DNA of 64,000 bases. Source: Salinisphaera sp040361255 (GTDB lineage Bacteria; Pseudomonadota; Gammaproteobacteria; Nevskiales; Salinisphaeraceae). The stretch is from positions 62,001 to 126,000 of the forward strand of contig NZ_APNG01000012.1 of NCBI RefSeq assembly GCF_040361255.1. Reading direction: 5' to 3'. Positions 37,225 through 45,736 of the stretch are shown in pieces. The notes under the pieces were generated by a model. That model saw only the letters and a list, made by a program, of their open reading frames with translations, searched no databases and was not told where the DNA came from. The first letter of the stretch is position 1. Each line of letters begins with the position of its first letter. A program made the position numbers and the translations under genes.

Positions 37225-37749
37225 CTAGCTGGCCACATCCCGAATGGTCGCAATCGTGCAGTTGTAGGTCAGATGCTCGGCGCCCAGACACCAGTTGATG
37301 TCGTTGTTGTTGAAGGGGCGATAGAGCGGCTGCTCGCTGTCGTTGCGGTTACAGGCACACTGGCCGCAGGCCTGCTTACCGCAGCAATCGTTATAGGCGA
37401 TGATGTAATCGCGCCCGTCGGCGGGGTTGTGGCAGGTGCCTACCCAGGTGACTTCCGATACATCCGTGCCGGGCGGGCAGGCATTGATGGTGCCGCCGCA
37501 ACAGGTACACAGAAAGCCATCGATCGAGCAATAGCGCCAGTAGTCACAGCTTTGCGGATCGCCGGGGTCACCAGGCGTGCCCGGTTCGGCCGCATGCGCG
37601 TTACCGGCGCTGCGATCCACCGGCAGGATCAACGGCAGCGCGCTGCCGACCACCACCCAGGAGCCGAAACGCACCAGGGCGTTGCGGCGCGAAGTCGAAT
37701 ACGCGAGCTGACGGGTCGAGCGTTCGAAGAAACGATCTAGAAATTTCAT
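37225..37749 (-). CDS. mauA: Quinoprotein amine dehydrogenase light (TTQ) subunit
   Basis: A 174-residue precursor of the small, TTQ-bearing chain. A Tat-like leader (SRRNALVRFGSWVVVG) precedes the mature chain near residue 54. The candidate TTQ tryptophans are W102 (VTWVGTCHNP) and W153 (NDINWCLGAE), 51 residues apart, exactly the Trp57-Trp108 spacing of Paracoccus MADH. D121 (NDCCGK) matches catalytic Asp76, and D77 (SIDG) matches Asp32. Fourteen cysteines remain for disulfides. Whether the substrate is methylamine or aromatic amines cannot be settled from the chain alone; the context favours aromatic. Confidence 0.95.
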   Translation of the reverse strand: MKFLDRFFERSTRQLAYSTSRRNALVRFGSWVVVGSALPLILPVDRSAGNAHAAEPGTPGDPGDPQSCDYWRYCSIDGFLCTCCGGTINACPPGTDVSEVTWVGTCHNPADGRDYIIAYNDCCGKQACGQCACNRNDSEQPLYRPFNNNDINWCLGAEHLTYNCTIATIRDVAS

Positions 37750-37764
37750 GGTGTCCCCCGGTGG

Positions 37765-38364
37765 TTAGTGCGCGGCCCGCTTGTGGCCCTGCATGTATTC
37801 CTGGAGCGAGCCCACGCCCATGGACTGGGCTTCGAACAGGCTTTCCAGATGTTCGCGGTTGTTGACCAGGCCCTTGGCGCGCAGTACGCCGTCGGCATCG
37901 ATGAGCACCGCATAGGGCAGCTTGCCGATCTGGTAGGTCATGCCGATCTCCGGGCCGACCACATAGATGGCGTCCTCCAGGCCGTGCTCGGCGATCAGCG
38001 CCTGTTGCGAAGCGGCATCGCCGTCGCTGACATACACCACGTCCAGATCGCGCCGATAGCTGCGTGCCAGCGAACGCAGCGTCGGCAACAGCGATTTGCA
38101 GATCGGACAGGTCGGCGACATGAAAAACAGCAGCTGGCCCTTGTCGGCCTTGTAGCCGACATTCACCGGGCGCTCGTGGCGATCGGTGGCAGTGACCTGC
38201 GGCGCGGGGCTGTTCACGGCCACGCCCTTGTCGAGCATGAGCGCGCCGGCCGGTGCTATACGCGAGTGCAGCACGCCCACCTGGCGCACCAGCGCCATCA
38301 CCACGAACGCAAGCGCCACGACCACGATCCACAGCAGAATCTGGGACAACACAGCGACATCCAT
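37765..38364 (-). CDS. mauD: MauD-like thiol-disulfide protein
   Basis: 199 residues from the ATG at 38364, two bases after the mauE stop. An N-terminal transmembrane helix (about 5-27) is followed by a thioredoxin-like periplasmic domain with the CPIC motif in SPTCPICKSL (about residue 90) and the cis-Pro region IGKLPYAVLID. MauD is needed to form the many disulfides of the small subunit. The longer upstream frame overlaps mauE and is rejected. Confidence 0.93.
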   Translation of the reverse strand: MDVAVLSQILLWIVVVALAFVVMALVRQVGVLHSRIAPAGALMLDKGVAVNSPAPQVTATDRHERPVNVGYKADKGQLLFFMSPTCPICKSLLPTLRSLARSYRRDLDVVYVSDGDAASQQALIAEHGLEDAIYVVGPEIGMTYQIGKLPYAVLIDADGVLRAKGLVNNREHLESLFEAQSMGVGSLQEYMQGHKRAAH

Positions 38365-38366
38365 GA

Positions 38367-38903
38367 CTATCTCCCGGAGAGCGACTTCAGGCGCGGCTGG
38401 TTGGTCAGCAGCCCTTCGGTCGCGGTGTAAAGGATGAGAACGGCCGCCACGCTGGCGCCGATCAGAAACAGGCCGAAGCCATGCAGCACGGCGGTGGTGC
38501 TGGGCACGGCGGCGAGTACGGCCATTGCGATCAACACCGCATTGCGTACCAATAAGGCACCCGACAACGGACGCTCCAGACCCGGCCCGCTGCAGCCGCA
38601 ATCGATCTCGCGACGTCCGCGCCAGAGGTTGATCGCGATCGCGGCCGTATACAACGCCAGCAGCAGGGCCGCGCTGGCGGCGCCCCAGGCACGCAGGGCC
38701 GGCACCAGCAGCGCGACCGCAATCAACACTTCAAGCACCGGCAGCGCCCGGGCCGCCAGCGACACGGCATGACCGGAGAGCAATGCATAGTCCTCGATCT
38801 GGCGCGCAAAGCGATGCGGCGCACGCAACTTGTGGCTGGCGCCGGTCAGCAGGATGACCGCCAGCACCAGCGAACAGGCCACGGCAACGATCGGATGAAT
38901 CAT
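38367..38903 (-). CDS. mauE: MauE-like membrane protein
   Basis: 178 residues, four to five transmembrane helices, DoxX/MauE superfamily. TGASHKLRAPHRFARQIEDY near the start and the DCGCSG motif after RGRREI in the central loop are typical; the cysteines may pass electrons to MauD. It is needed for maturation or stability of the light subunit. It is placed between the heavy subunit and mauD, the standard B-E-D-A order. Confidence 0.92.
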   Translation of the reverse strand: MIHPIVAVACSLVLAVILLTGASHKLRAPHRFARQIEDYALLSGHAVSLAARALPVLEVLIAVALLVPALRAWGAASAALLLALYTAAIAINLWRGRREIDCGCSGPGLERPLSGALLVRNAVLIAMAVLAAVPSTTAVLHGFGLFLIGASVAAVLILYTATEGLLTNQPRLKSLSGR

Positions 38904-38913
38904 CGCGGCCTCC

Positions 38914-40059
38914 TTAGTGGCTGCTGAGCACCAGCGCCGGTATCGCGCTGATGCCCTCTACCGTGTGCATGTATTCCATCTTTGACAGATCGAATACATC
39001 GAGCCCGCCGTCGATATTCACGCCCAGCAACAGCGGTTCGTCGTCTGAGGTCGCATTCAGGCTCCAGACATAGTTTTCGGTCTTGAGCTCGCCGACCTTT
39101 TCATGGCTGTCCAGATCGAAGGCCCAGATGGTGTCGCTGGGGTCTTCCCAGTTGCGATCGCCATGATCCTCGTGCACCAGTACATAGAGTTCGTTGCGCG
39201 CCGGCGAGATCGTCATCAGCTGCCAGCCGCCCACGCCCCAGCCCGCTTCACGCTGGGCATCGGTGAACAACGACCAGCGCTCACCCGCCACCGGCTTGTC
39301 GCCGGAGACGTCGATCGGCTGGATCACGCCGTCGAGCGTGGTGAAGTAGTACATATCGCCGTCACGGGCGGCGCGTTCGTTCATCGCGGTTTCGTTCGGG
39401 TCGAAGAACGGCGTGCGCACGCGCGAAACTTCGTGGCCGCTGTCGTCGAGCTTGACGCGCTGGAAGCTGCCGTCGCCACACACCGAGCCGAAGGCGCGCT
39501 TGCCGATCGGGTAGTTGAGCACACAGCCGGCGATATCGATTTCGCTGGCTACACTCTGGTTTTCGGTATCGACCACCGTGACCGAGGTCGACGGGGTGAA
39601 GTTGTAGATATAGACGAAGCGATCGTCGTTGCTCATGGTCAGCATGTTGCGTTCCATGAGGATATTGGCGCGCTTTTTGGGAATCTCGACTTCCCAGACC
39701 GGCTCCAGCGTTTGTGTATCCCAGGCGGTAAGCACGTCGGTACGTTCACCGCGCACCCCGCGCGACCAGAAGGTATCGGCCGAATACAGGCGGGTATCGT
39801 CATGCGAGAGCACCGACGGCGCGAGATAGCCGGTCGGGATCATGCCCAGCATTTTCTTTTGTTCCGGATCGACCACGACCACCTTGCCGGTGGTGGCATT
39901 ATCGAACTGGGTATCGATGATGTAGGCACGATGCGGGCCCGGCTTGTCGAGCGTGACGGTACCGATTTCATCGGGCGGTAACTGCGCCATGGCGCCGGCA
40001 CTCCAGACCAGCGCGGCGAGCGCGGCAATACCGCCGGCACGCAACAGTCGTTTGTTCAT
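38914..40059 (-). CDS. mauB: Quinoprotein amine dehydrogenase heavy (beta-propeller) subunit
   Basis: 381 residues from the ATG at 40059, preceded by GAGGAAC; a longer frame lacks a signal peptide. The leader MNKRLLRAGGIAALAALVWSAGAMA is followed by the seven-bladed propeller of MADH/AADH heavy chains: HRAYIIDTQFDNATTGKVVVVD (two parts), YSADTFWSRGVRGERTDVLTAWD and VYVLVHEDHGD-like blocks. The subunit binds the light chain and the electron acceptor in the periplasm. It is the first gene of a B-E-D-A-cytochrome-porin series; operator A (40214-40249) lies 155 bases upstream. Confidence 0.95.
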   Translation of the reverse strand: MNKRLLRAGGIAALAALVWSAGAMAQLPPDEIGTVTLDKPGPHRAYIIDTQFDNATTGKVVVVDPEQKKMLGMIPTGYLAPSVLSHDDTRLYSADTFWSRGVRGERTDVLTAWDTQTLEPVWEVEIPKKRANILMERNMLTMSNDDRFVYIYNFTPSTSVTVVDTENQSVASEIDIAGCVLNYPIGKRAFGSVCGDGSFQRVKLDDSGHEVSRVRTPFFDPNETAMNERAARDGDMYYFTTLDGVIQPIDVSGDKPVAGERWSLFTDAQREAGWGVGGWQLMTISPARNELYVLVHEDHGDRNWEDPSDTIWAFDLDSHEKVGELKTENYVWSLNATSDDEPLLLGVNIDGGLDVFDLSKMEYMHTVEGISAIPALVLSSH

Positions 40060-40213
40060 AGTCGTTCCTCGCTTGAGCTGTTCGATACGAGCGGCACGGC
40101 CGGCCCACGGCCGCGTCGACCGCAAATTCAGTGCAGCTGCGCTGGTGCGCCCGACTGCCCCCTCGCCTGTACCAGCGGTATCTCAAGACTGCGCCGCTGA
40201 CGCCCCGGGCGCA

Positions 40214-40249
40214 TGTCGGTTGGTGCAATTCGGCTTGTCGTGACGTGCA
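40214..40249. promoter_or_regulatory. Operator A: direct repeats TGTCG-N4-GTGCA upstream of mauB
   Basis: Two half-sites of form TGTCG-N4-GTGCA start at 40214 and 40236, 22 bp (two helical turns) apart, the spacing that AraC-family proteins use. The inner stretch GTGCA-N2-TCGGCTTGTCG-N4-GTGCA recurs at 44214-44240 in front of the aldehyde dehydrogenase. The site lies about 155-190 bases upstream of the mauB ATG. Confidence 0.72.
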
Positions 40250-40375
40250 TCAAGGTTTGTTCGCCGAAACTATGCACAAACGCGTTTGGCGCCCCCGCCC
40301 CCCGGTCGGATCGGGCACGCACGGCAAAGCACCGGGCCATCGGCGCACCAGTGACCGATGACCCGGGTGCACGGC

Positions 40376-42493
40376 TTATCGTGGCGCGGCGTCGTCTTCC
40401 GCCTCGGCGGCCAGATCGTGCTGGCGCTTGATCAGATAGGCATGGATCGTTTCGATTTGCTGTTGCGACAAGCGATCGGCGAACGATGGCATGCCCTGCT
40501 TGATACGGGTGCCACCGGCGACGATGCGCAGAAAATCGTCGTGCGTGGCGGCCGACATATTGCGCAGATTGGGCACGACCCCGCCGCTATAGGCGCTAAA
40601 GCCATGACACACGCCGCAATGGACATTGAACAGGTCCCGCCCCTGGGCAATCGTATCCGCATCGGCCTCGTTGGCCGGTATATCGGCCTCAATGGCCTGC
40701 ACGCGCTTGGGCTCGTCGGGCAGGCGCGCCTTGCCGCCGAGCTTGTAGGTCAGCACCCGCGCCCGCGGCTCAACCTGCGTGTTCGCCGCCAGCCCGCCGA
40801 AGGCGGTCGGAAAAACACCGCCCCAACCGGCCATGAAGGTCACGTACTGCTCGCCATCAACCCTGTAGGTCACCGGACCGGCCATCACGCCGGTATTCGC
40901 GGGCGATCGCCAGAGTAGCTCGCCGTCATCGGCGGCGTAGGCCCGTACTTCGCCATTGGCGGTGCCCTGAAATACCAGCCCGCCGGCCGTCGACAAGGTG
41001 CCGCCGTTCCAGATGGTCGGATAATCATGGCTCCAGACCTCGCGCTGGGCGACCGGGTCCCAGGCCAGCAGCTTGCCGCGATACATATTCACGATCTCAG
41101 CACGGGCCTTGGCATCTTCGGGCAAGGCCACCGGCTGTGTACCCAGCTGCAGGGTGCCGCGGCCCTGCCAGGTCGCCTCGTTGTCGGGTTCGAGCAACGC
41201 CGGCGCAATCTGGGCCGGGATATAGGCCAGCCCGGTTTGCGGGTTGTACGACATGGGCATCCAGTTATGCCCGCCCAGTGGGCCGGGCATCATCAGCTTC
41301 GGCCCCTTCGTCCAGTCGGCCTTTTCCATGTCGACCACGGGGCGGCCGGTCTTCAGGTCGATACGCTTGGCCCAATTCACCGGCACGTATGTCTCGGCCG
41401 AAATGAGTTCGCCGTTGGTCCGGTCGATCACGTAATAGAAACCGTTCTTGGGTGCCTGCATGAGCACCGGGCGTGTCTTGCCGTCGATTTCAAGATCGGC
41501 GAGCGTGATCGTCTGCGTCGAGGTAAAATCCCACTGGTCGCCCGGCGTCTGCTGATAGTGCCAGACGTATTCGCCGGTCTCGGGGCGAATCGCGACGATG
41601 GAAGCCACGAACAGGTTATCGCCCTTCCCTTCGCTGCGCGCCTGGCGGTTCCAGAGGCTGGCGTTGCCGACCCCGATATAGAGCAGATCCAGCTTCGGGT
41701 CGTAGGCCATCGAGTCCCACACGGTCCCGCCGCCGCCCTGTTTCCAGTACTTGTCACCAAACCAGGTCTTGCGCGCCATTGCCATGGCCTTGCTTTCGGC
41801 CGGCTTGGACGGATCACCCGGCACGGTGAAAAAGCGCCAGGCCTGTTTGCCGGTGTCGGCGTCGTAGGCAGTGATATAGCCACGCACGCCCATTTCTGCG
41901 CCGCCGTTGCCGATGATCACCCGGCCTTTGACCACGCGCGGCGCACCGGTGATGGTCTGGCTGCGGTCGGTGTCGATGAGCGTGTTCACGCTCCAGACTT
42001 CGTCACCGCTATCGGCATCGAGCGCGATCAACCGGCCATCGAAGGCGCCGACGAACACCTTGCCCTCGTAGACCGCGACACCACGGTTGACCGGCCCGCA
42101 GCAGCCGTCGCGGGCCGCTGTTTTCGCGACCTCGGGGTCGTATTCCCACAACAGCTCGCCGGTTTTGGCGTCGAAGGCATAAACGATGCTGAACGCGCTG
42201 GTGGTATACATGACGCCGTCGACGACGATCGGCGTGGCTTCCACGCCGCGATCGATATCCAGCCGGACCGACCACGCCAGCCCTAAGTCGGCCACGTTGT
42301 CCTGATCGATCTGGTCGAGTCGGCTGAAGCGCTGCTCCTGGTAGGTACCGCCGTGGGTCATCCAGTTGCCGGGCTCGTCGGCTGCATTATTCAGCCGGGC
42401 CGTATCCACCGGCGCCGCACCGGCCACCCCGGCCCCGACAAACACGCACAACGCGCCACACAGGCGCGCCGCCGCGCCTATCCGATTCTTCAT
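40376..42493 (-). CDS. PQQ-dependent quinohemoprotein alcohol dehydrogenase (type II)
   Basis: 705 residues: a signal peptide to about residue 26, an eight-bladed PQQ propeller, then a C-terminal cytochrome c domain. The vicinal disulfide is C-C in RDGCCGPVNRG, the catalytic Asp is in PGDQWDFTSTQ, and MEKADWTKGPKLMMPGPLGGHNW (two parts) follows. The heme motif is HCGVCHG near residue 619. It oxidises primary alcohols, possibly aromatic ones such as 2-phenylethanol given the neighbours, to aldehydes in the periplasm. The PQQ synthesis genes are not in the window. Confidence 0.93.
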   Translation of the reverse strand: MKNRIGAAARLCGALCVFVGAGVAGAAPVDTARLNNAADEPGNWMTHGGTYQEQRFSRLDQIDQDNVADLGLAWSVRLDIDRGVEATPIVVDGVMYTTSAFSIVYAFDAKTGELLWEYDPEVAKTAARDGCCGPVNRGVAVYEGKVFVGAFDGRLIALDADSGDEVWSVNTLIDTDRSQTITGAPRVVKGRVIIGNGGAEMGVRGYITAYDADTGKQAWRFFTVPGDPSKPAESKAMAMARKTWFGDKYWKQGGGGTVWDSMAYDPKLDLLYIGVGNASLWNRQARSEGKGDNLFVASIVAIRPETGEYVWHYQQTPGDQWDFTSTQTITLADLEIDGKTRPVLMQAPKNGFYYVIDRTNGELISAETYVPVNWAKRIDLKTGRPVVDMEKADWTKGPKLMMPGPLGGHNWMPMSYNPQTGLAYIPAQIAPALLEPDNEATWQGRGTLQLGTQPVALPEDAKARAEIVNMYRGKLLAWDPVAQREVWSHDYPTIWNGGTLSTAGGLVFQGTANGEVRAYAADDGELLWRSPANTGVMAGPVTYRVDGEQYVTFMAGWGGVFPTAFGGLAANTQVEPRARVLTYKLGGKARLPDEPKRVQAIEADIPANEADADTIAQGRDLFNVHCGVCHGFSAYSGGVVPNLRNMSAATHDDFLRIVAGGTRIKQGMPSFADRLSQQQIETIHAYLIKRQHDLAAEAEDDAAPR

Positions 42494-42634
42494 CGCCCTC
42501 TCCTCGTCTTATCGCACGTCGGCCATTGGCGACGACGGCTTGTTTTTGATTTTTTATAGCCGGCGCACAGCATCGGCGCCGGGTTCGATACGTGCCGGCT
42601 GCTGGCCGAGCCAGACAACCGGCACGTCCTGCGG

Positions 42635-44086
42635 TCAGAGTACGACCGTGGTCACCCGCTCTTCGGTATAGGCCAGGACGCCGGACAGGCCGCATTCGCG
42701 GCCGATGCCACTTTGCTTGAAGCCGCCCCAGGGCAGCTGCGGGTCGATTGGCGCCCAGGCGTTGATACCGATCGCACCGGCCTCGATCTGGCGGGCCACG
42801 CGGTGCGCACGGGCGACATTCGCCGTCCATACCGTCGCCGCCAGGCCATAGCGGGTGTCATTGGCGATGGCGATGGCTTCGGCTTCGTCGGCGAAGGGGA
42901 TTACCGTGCCGACCGGGCCGAAGATTTCGTCGCGGGCGATGCTCATATCGTTGTGGGCGTTGGCGAATACCGTCGGGCGCACATACCAGCCGCCGCTTTC
43001 TTGCTCGGACGGTCCGCCGGCCAGCAGCGTCGCGCCTTCGTCGCTGCCACGGCGGATATAGTCGTTGATCTTGTCGTACTGGCCCTGACTGGCGACCGCG
43101 CCCATCTGCGTATCGGCATCGGCCGGATCGCCCACTTGAATACCGCGCGCGAGTTCGGCGAGCCTGGCACTGAAAGTCTCGGCGATATCCTGATGTACGA
43201 GAATACGGGTACCGGCGGCACAGACCTGGCCCTGGTTGAAGAACAGGCCCATGCCGCAGCCGCCCACGGCCGCCTCAAGATCCGCATCGTCGAATACAAT
43301 CTGCGGGCTCTTGCCGCCGAGCTCGAGCGCGACATGCTTGAACAGGGGCGCGGCCAGACGCTGGATCGCCGCGCCCGTTTCCGGGCTCCCCGTGAAGGTG
43401 ATCTTGGCAACCTTCGGATGTTCACACAGCACCGGCCCGAGCGTTGCGCCGTCGCCGGTCACCACATTGACCACACCGTCGGGAATGCCGGCTTCCTGGC
43501 ATAGCCGGGCCAGATGCAGCGCCGACATCGGCGTCTGTTCGGCCGGTTTGATCACGGTCGTACAACCGGCGGCGAGTAGCGCACCGAGTTTCCAGCAGGT
43601 GATCATCAACGGCGTATTCCAGGGCACGATGGCCGCGACCACGCCCACCGGAACCAGCTCGGTGTAGGACAAAGTGGGCTGGCCCATATAGCCGGCGGTG
43701 GGAATGGTGCGGCCTTCGAGCTTGTCGGCCCAGCCCGCGGCATGCCGCAGGGTGGCAATCGCATTGGGCAGATCGAGCATGCGCGGCTCGGCCGGCGGGC
43801 GGCCAATCGCATTCGCGTCCATATCGGCGAGCTGCTCGGCATCGCGTTCGACCAGATCCGCCAGACGATGCAGACACAAGCCGCGCGCCGCGCCGCTCAT
43901 CTGCGACCATTCGCCGCCCTTGAGTTGCGCATGCGCGGCATCGATCGCCCGCGTGGCGTCGTCGGCGGTACCTGCCGCCGAGGTGGCCAGCGTTTGCCCG
44001 CTCGCCGGGTCGGGCAGGGTCATGGTCGCGCCATCGGAGGCGTCGACCGCCTGGCCGGCGATGAAGTGTTGGAATGCCTGATTCAC
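42635..44086 (-). CDS. NAD-dependent aldehyde dehydrogenase (phenylacetaldehyde-type, inferred)
   Basis: 483 residues from the GTG at 44086, with GGAG seven bases upstream; the ATG at 44134 has no such site. Catalytic residues are Glu in LELGGKSPQIVF and Cys in NQGQVCAAGTR. IVPWNTPLMITCWKLGALLAAG and the FTGSPETG Rossmann motif are present. It lacks a signal peptide, so it acts in the cytosol on aldehyde that crosses the membrane. With the upstream FeaR-like regulator it parallels feaB (phenylacetaldehyde dehydrogenase); the substrate is inferred from context. Confidence 0.92.
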   Translation of the reverse strand: MNQAFQHFIAGQAVDASDGATMTLPDPASGQTLATSAAGTADDATRAIDAAHAQLKGGEWSQMSGAARGLCLHRLADLVERDAEQLADMDANAIGRPPAEPRMLDLPNAIATLRHAAGWADKLEGRTIPTAGYMGQPTLSYTELVPVGVVAAIVPWNTPLMITCWKLGALLAAGCTTVIKPAEQTPMSALHLARLCQEAGIPDGVVNVVTGDGATLGPVLCEHPKVAKITFTGSPETGAAIQRLAAPLFKHVALELGGKSPQIVFDDADLEAAVGGCGMGLFFNQGQVCAAGTRILVHQDIAETFSARLAELARGIQVGDPADADTQMGAVASQGQYDKINDYIRRGSDEGATLLAGGPSEQESGGWYVRPTVFANAHNDMSIARDEIFGPVGTVIPFADEAEAIAIANDTRYGLAATVWTANVARAHRVARQIEAGAIGINAWAPIDPQLPWGGFKQSGIGRECGLSGVLAYTEERVTTVVL

Positions 44087-44204
44087 GCGTGCTCCTCGAA
44101 CAGTTAGACACGCACGGGCCCACGCTCGCGACAAACGTGATCGATGACCCGCGGTGATCGGTTATCGGTGCGTTCGAGCCTGCGCCCCGGCGGCCCACCC
44201 CGCA

Positions 44205-44240
44205 TGCGCCAGCGTGCATATCGGCTTGTCGCTGTGTGCA
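44205..44240. promoter_or_regulatory. Operator B: 22-bp-spaced repeats between ALDH and AraC genes
   Basis: GTGCA boxes at 44214-44218 and 44236-44240 are 22 bp apart, and TGTCG at 44227-44231 completes the right half-site. The left half-site is weaker (TGCGC in place of TGTCG). The stretch GTGCA-N2-TCGGCTTGTCG-N4-GTGCA is common to operator A. It is 119 bases from the ALDH start and 155 from the divergent AraC start, so it could serve both genes. Confidence 0.72.
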
Positions 44241-44326
44241 GCGAGCGCACTTGCGCGGTGCGCGCTTTGACAGTGCGCGAACAACGGGGTAAACACGAAT
44301 AAAAGCGTTGCAGGCGCCCGACGAAC

Positions 44327-44342
44327 TGGCATGCGCATTGCA
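44327..44342 (+). promoter_or_regulatory. Candidate sigma-54 promoter of AraC-family gene
   Basis: TGGCATGCGCATTGCA fits TGGCACG-N4-TTGCA with a single change and correct GG-GC spacing, 53 bases before the ATG at 44395. No NtrC-like palindrome or local sigma-54 activator gene was found, so function is uncertain. Confidence 0.45.
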
Positions 44343-44394
44343 ACTATTCGACCCGACACAATCGGGCGCTACGGGCTGGAGACCGTCGAATCAC

Positions 44395-45339
44395 ATGTCG
44401 TATCCGCAATACCGACCGCAGGCGAGCCGTTTTTCCGATCTCGGCGGCTGGCAGGACTATGTCAACCTGCATTTTCCGCCACTGCAGATGACCAGCCGTA
44501 CGACATCCCCGTTCCAGGCGCAGGCCAGCAGCTGTGCACTGGGTGAGTGCACGTTGACCCATATCGGCAGTGCCGCCTCGGACGTGGCCCGGACGCCGCA
44601 ACTGGCCCGCCAGGCCAACGCCGGTTACCTGAAAGTGATGTGGCAACTCGCCGGCACGATGGAACTCAGCCAGGACCGCCGCTCGGTGTGTCTGGTGCCG
44701 GGTCGGGCTTCGCTGTGTGATACCACCCGGCCCTACCGGATCCGCGTCGGCGACGGCGCCCGCCTGGCCGTGCTGCTGATCCCCTACGATGTCGACAGCC
44801 GCCTGCCGCGCTATGCGGAACGGGTCAGTGCGACCGAACTCAACGATATCCCGACCATGCAGGCGGCGCTCGGCGCGATTACCGGACTCGCCCGTTCGCG
44901 CCCCCAGGCCGATGACCCGGGCATTAGCGATGTCATGCAGGGCGTGGGCGCGATGCTCGCCGCCACCTTCGCGCGGGCCGCCGAGCCGGATGAAGCCGAT
45001 CTCGACGCCCAGCGTATCCAGCGCGCCCGCCACTATATCGCCACCCATCTGGCCAGCAGCGACCTCACACCCGATCGGCTGGCCAGCGTATTGTGCGTGT
45101 CGCGGCGCACGCTCTACGGCCTGCTCGCCCGTCAGGGCACGACCCCTGCCCGCCTGATCAGCGAAACCCGACTACAACACGCGCGTGACGCGCTGGCGCA
45201 GGATACGACGTCCAGCCAGTCGATTACCGATATCGCGCTCGCCCACGGCTTTGGCGACAGTGCCCGCTTCAGCCATGCCTTCAAGGATCGCTTTGGTGTC
45301 GCCCCTAGTATCTGGCGCGGCCGCCACCAGGCCAATTAA
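44395..45339 (+). CDS. AraC/XylS-family regulator, FeaR-like
   Basis: 314 residues from the ATG at 44395. The N-terminal 190 residues form an AraC-binding-like domain (AGYLKVMWQLAGTMELSQD, PGRASLCDTTRPYRI). The C-terminal 110 residues hold two HTH motifs: LTPDRLASVLCVSRRTLYGLLARQG and ITDIALAHGFGDSARFSHAFKDRFGVAPS (two parts). It is similar in layout to FeaR, which activates amine oxidase and phenylacetaldehyde dehydrogenase genes in E. coli. It is divergent from the ALDH; the 22-bp repeats at operators A and B are its likely targets. Confidence 0.87.
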   Translation: MSYPQYRPQASRFSDLGGWQDYVNLHFPPLQMTSRTTSPFQAQASSCALGECTLTHIGSAASDVARTPQLARQANAGYLKVMWQLAGTMELSQDRRSVCLVPGRASLCDTTRPYRIRVGDGARLAVLLIPYDVDSRLPRYAERVSATELNDIPTMQAALGAITGLARSRPQADDPGISDVMQGVGAMLAATFARAAEPDEADLDAQRIQRARHYIATHLASSDLTPDRLASVLCVSRRTLYGLLARQGTTPARLISETRLQHARDALAQDTTSSQSITDIALAHGFGDSARFSHAFKDRFGVAPSIWRGRHQAN

Positions 45340-45637
45340 GTCTCTGTCGGCTTGCGTCTAAGGCCGGACCGGGCAACCGGTTTCGCCAAGACCGCAGGTT
45401 GGATTCGCACAGCGTAATCCACGCCCAACGCTACCTCAGACCGAGTCGAGCGCAGCGCCTCGAAACGGCTGCGCCGTAGCTTCCCATCGAGGCGCAGATA
45501 CCTGATTTCGTTGCGCACGGCGACATGCCTCGCGTCCTCCCGTGTTGCGTCTGACGCTTATTTGCTTGCCCTTGTTCAAGGTCTGCGCCTGTGCGGACGA
45601 TATACCCCTACGCGCAATCGGCGCCGCCGTCGATCGC

Positions 45638-45664
45638 CAAAAATAACGTCAATTTTGCCGATAA
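45638..45664 (+). promoter_or_regulatory. Sigma-28 (FliA) promoter of chemoreceptor gene
   Basis: CAAA, exactly 15 bases, then GCCGATAA. This fits the flagellar sigma-28 consensus (C/T)AAA-N15-GCCGATAA. It lies 73 bases upstream of the chemoreceptor ATG. The 298 bases from 45340 to 45637 hold no gene that could be supported. Confidence 0.85.
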
Positions 45665-45736
45665 ACCTTGTCGTCGCGGCACAGCCCCTCAATGCCCGAG
45701 GACGACTTGAGCCGGGCTCTTTCGAAGGAAAAACCT

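Noticed and set aside
42590..42627. A long hairpin (ACGTGCCGG arms) after the aldehyde dehydrogenase stop
   Set aside because: No T-run follows on the minus strand, so it is not a clear terminator; it could equally be chance symmetry, and read-through into the alcohol dehydrogenase gene is possible.
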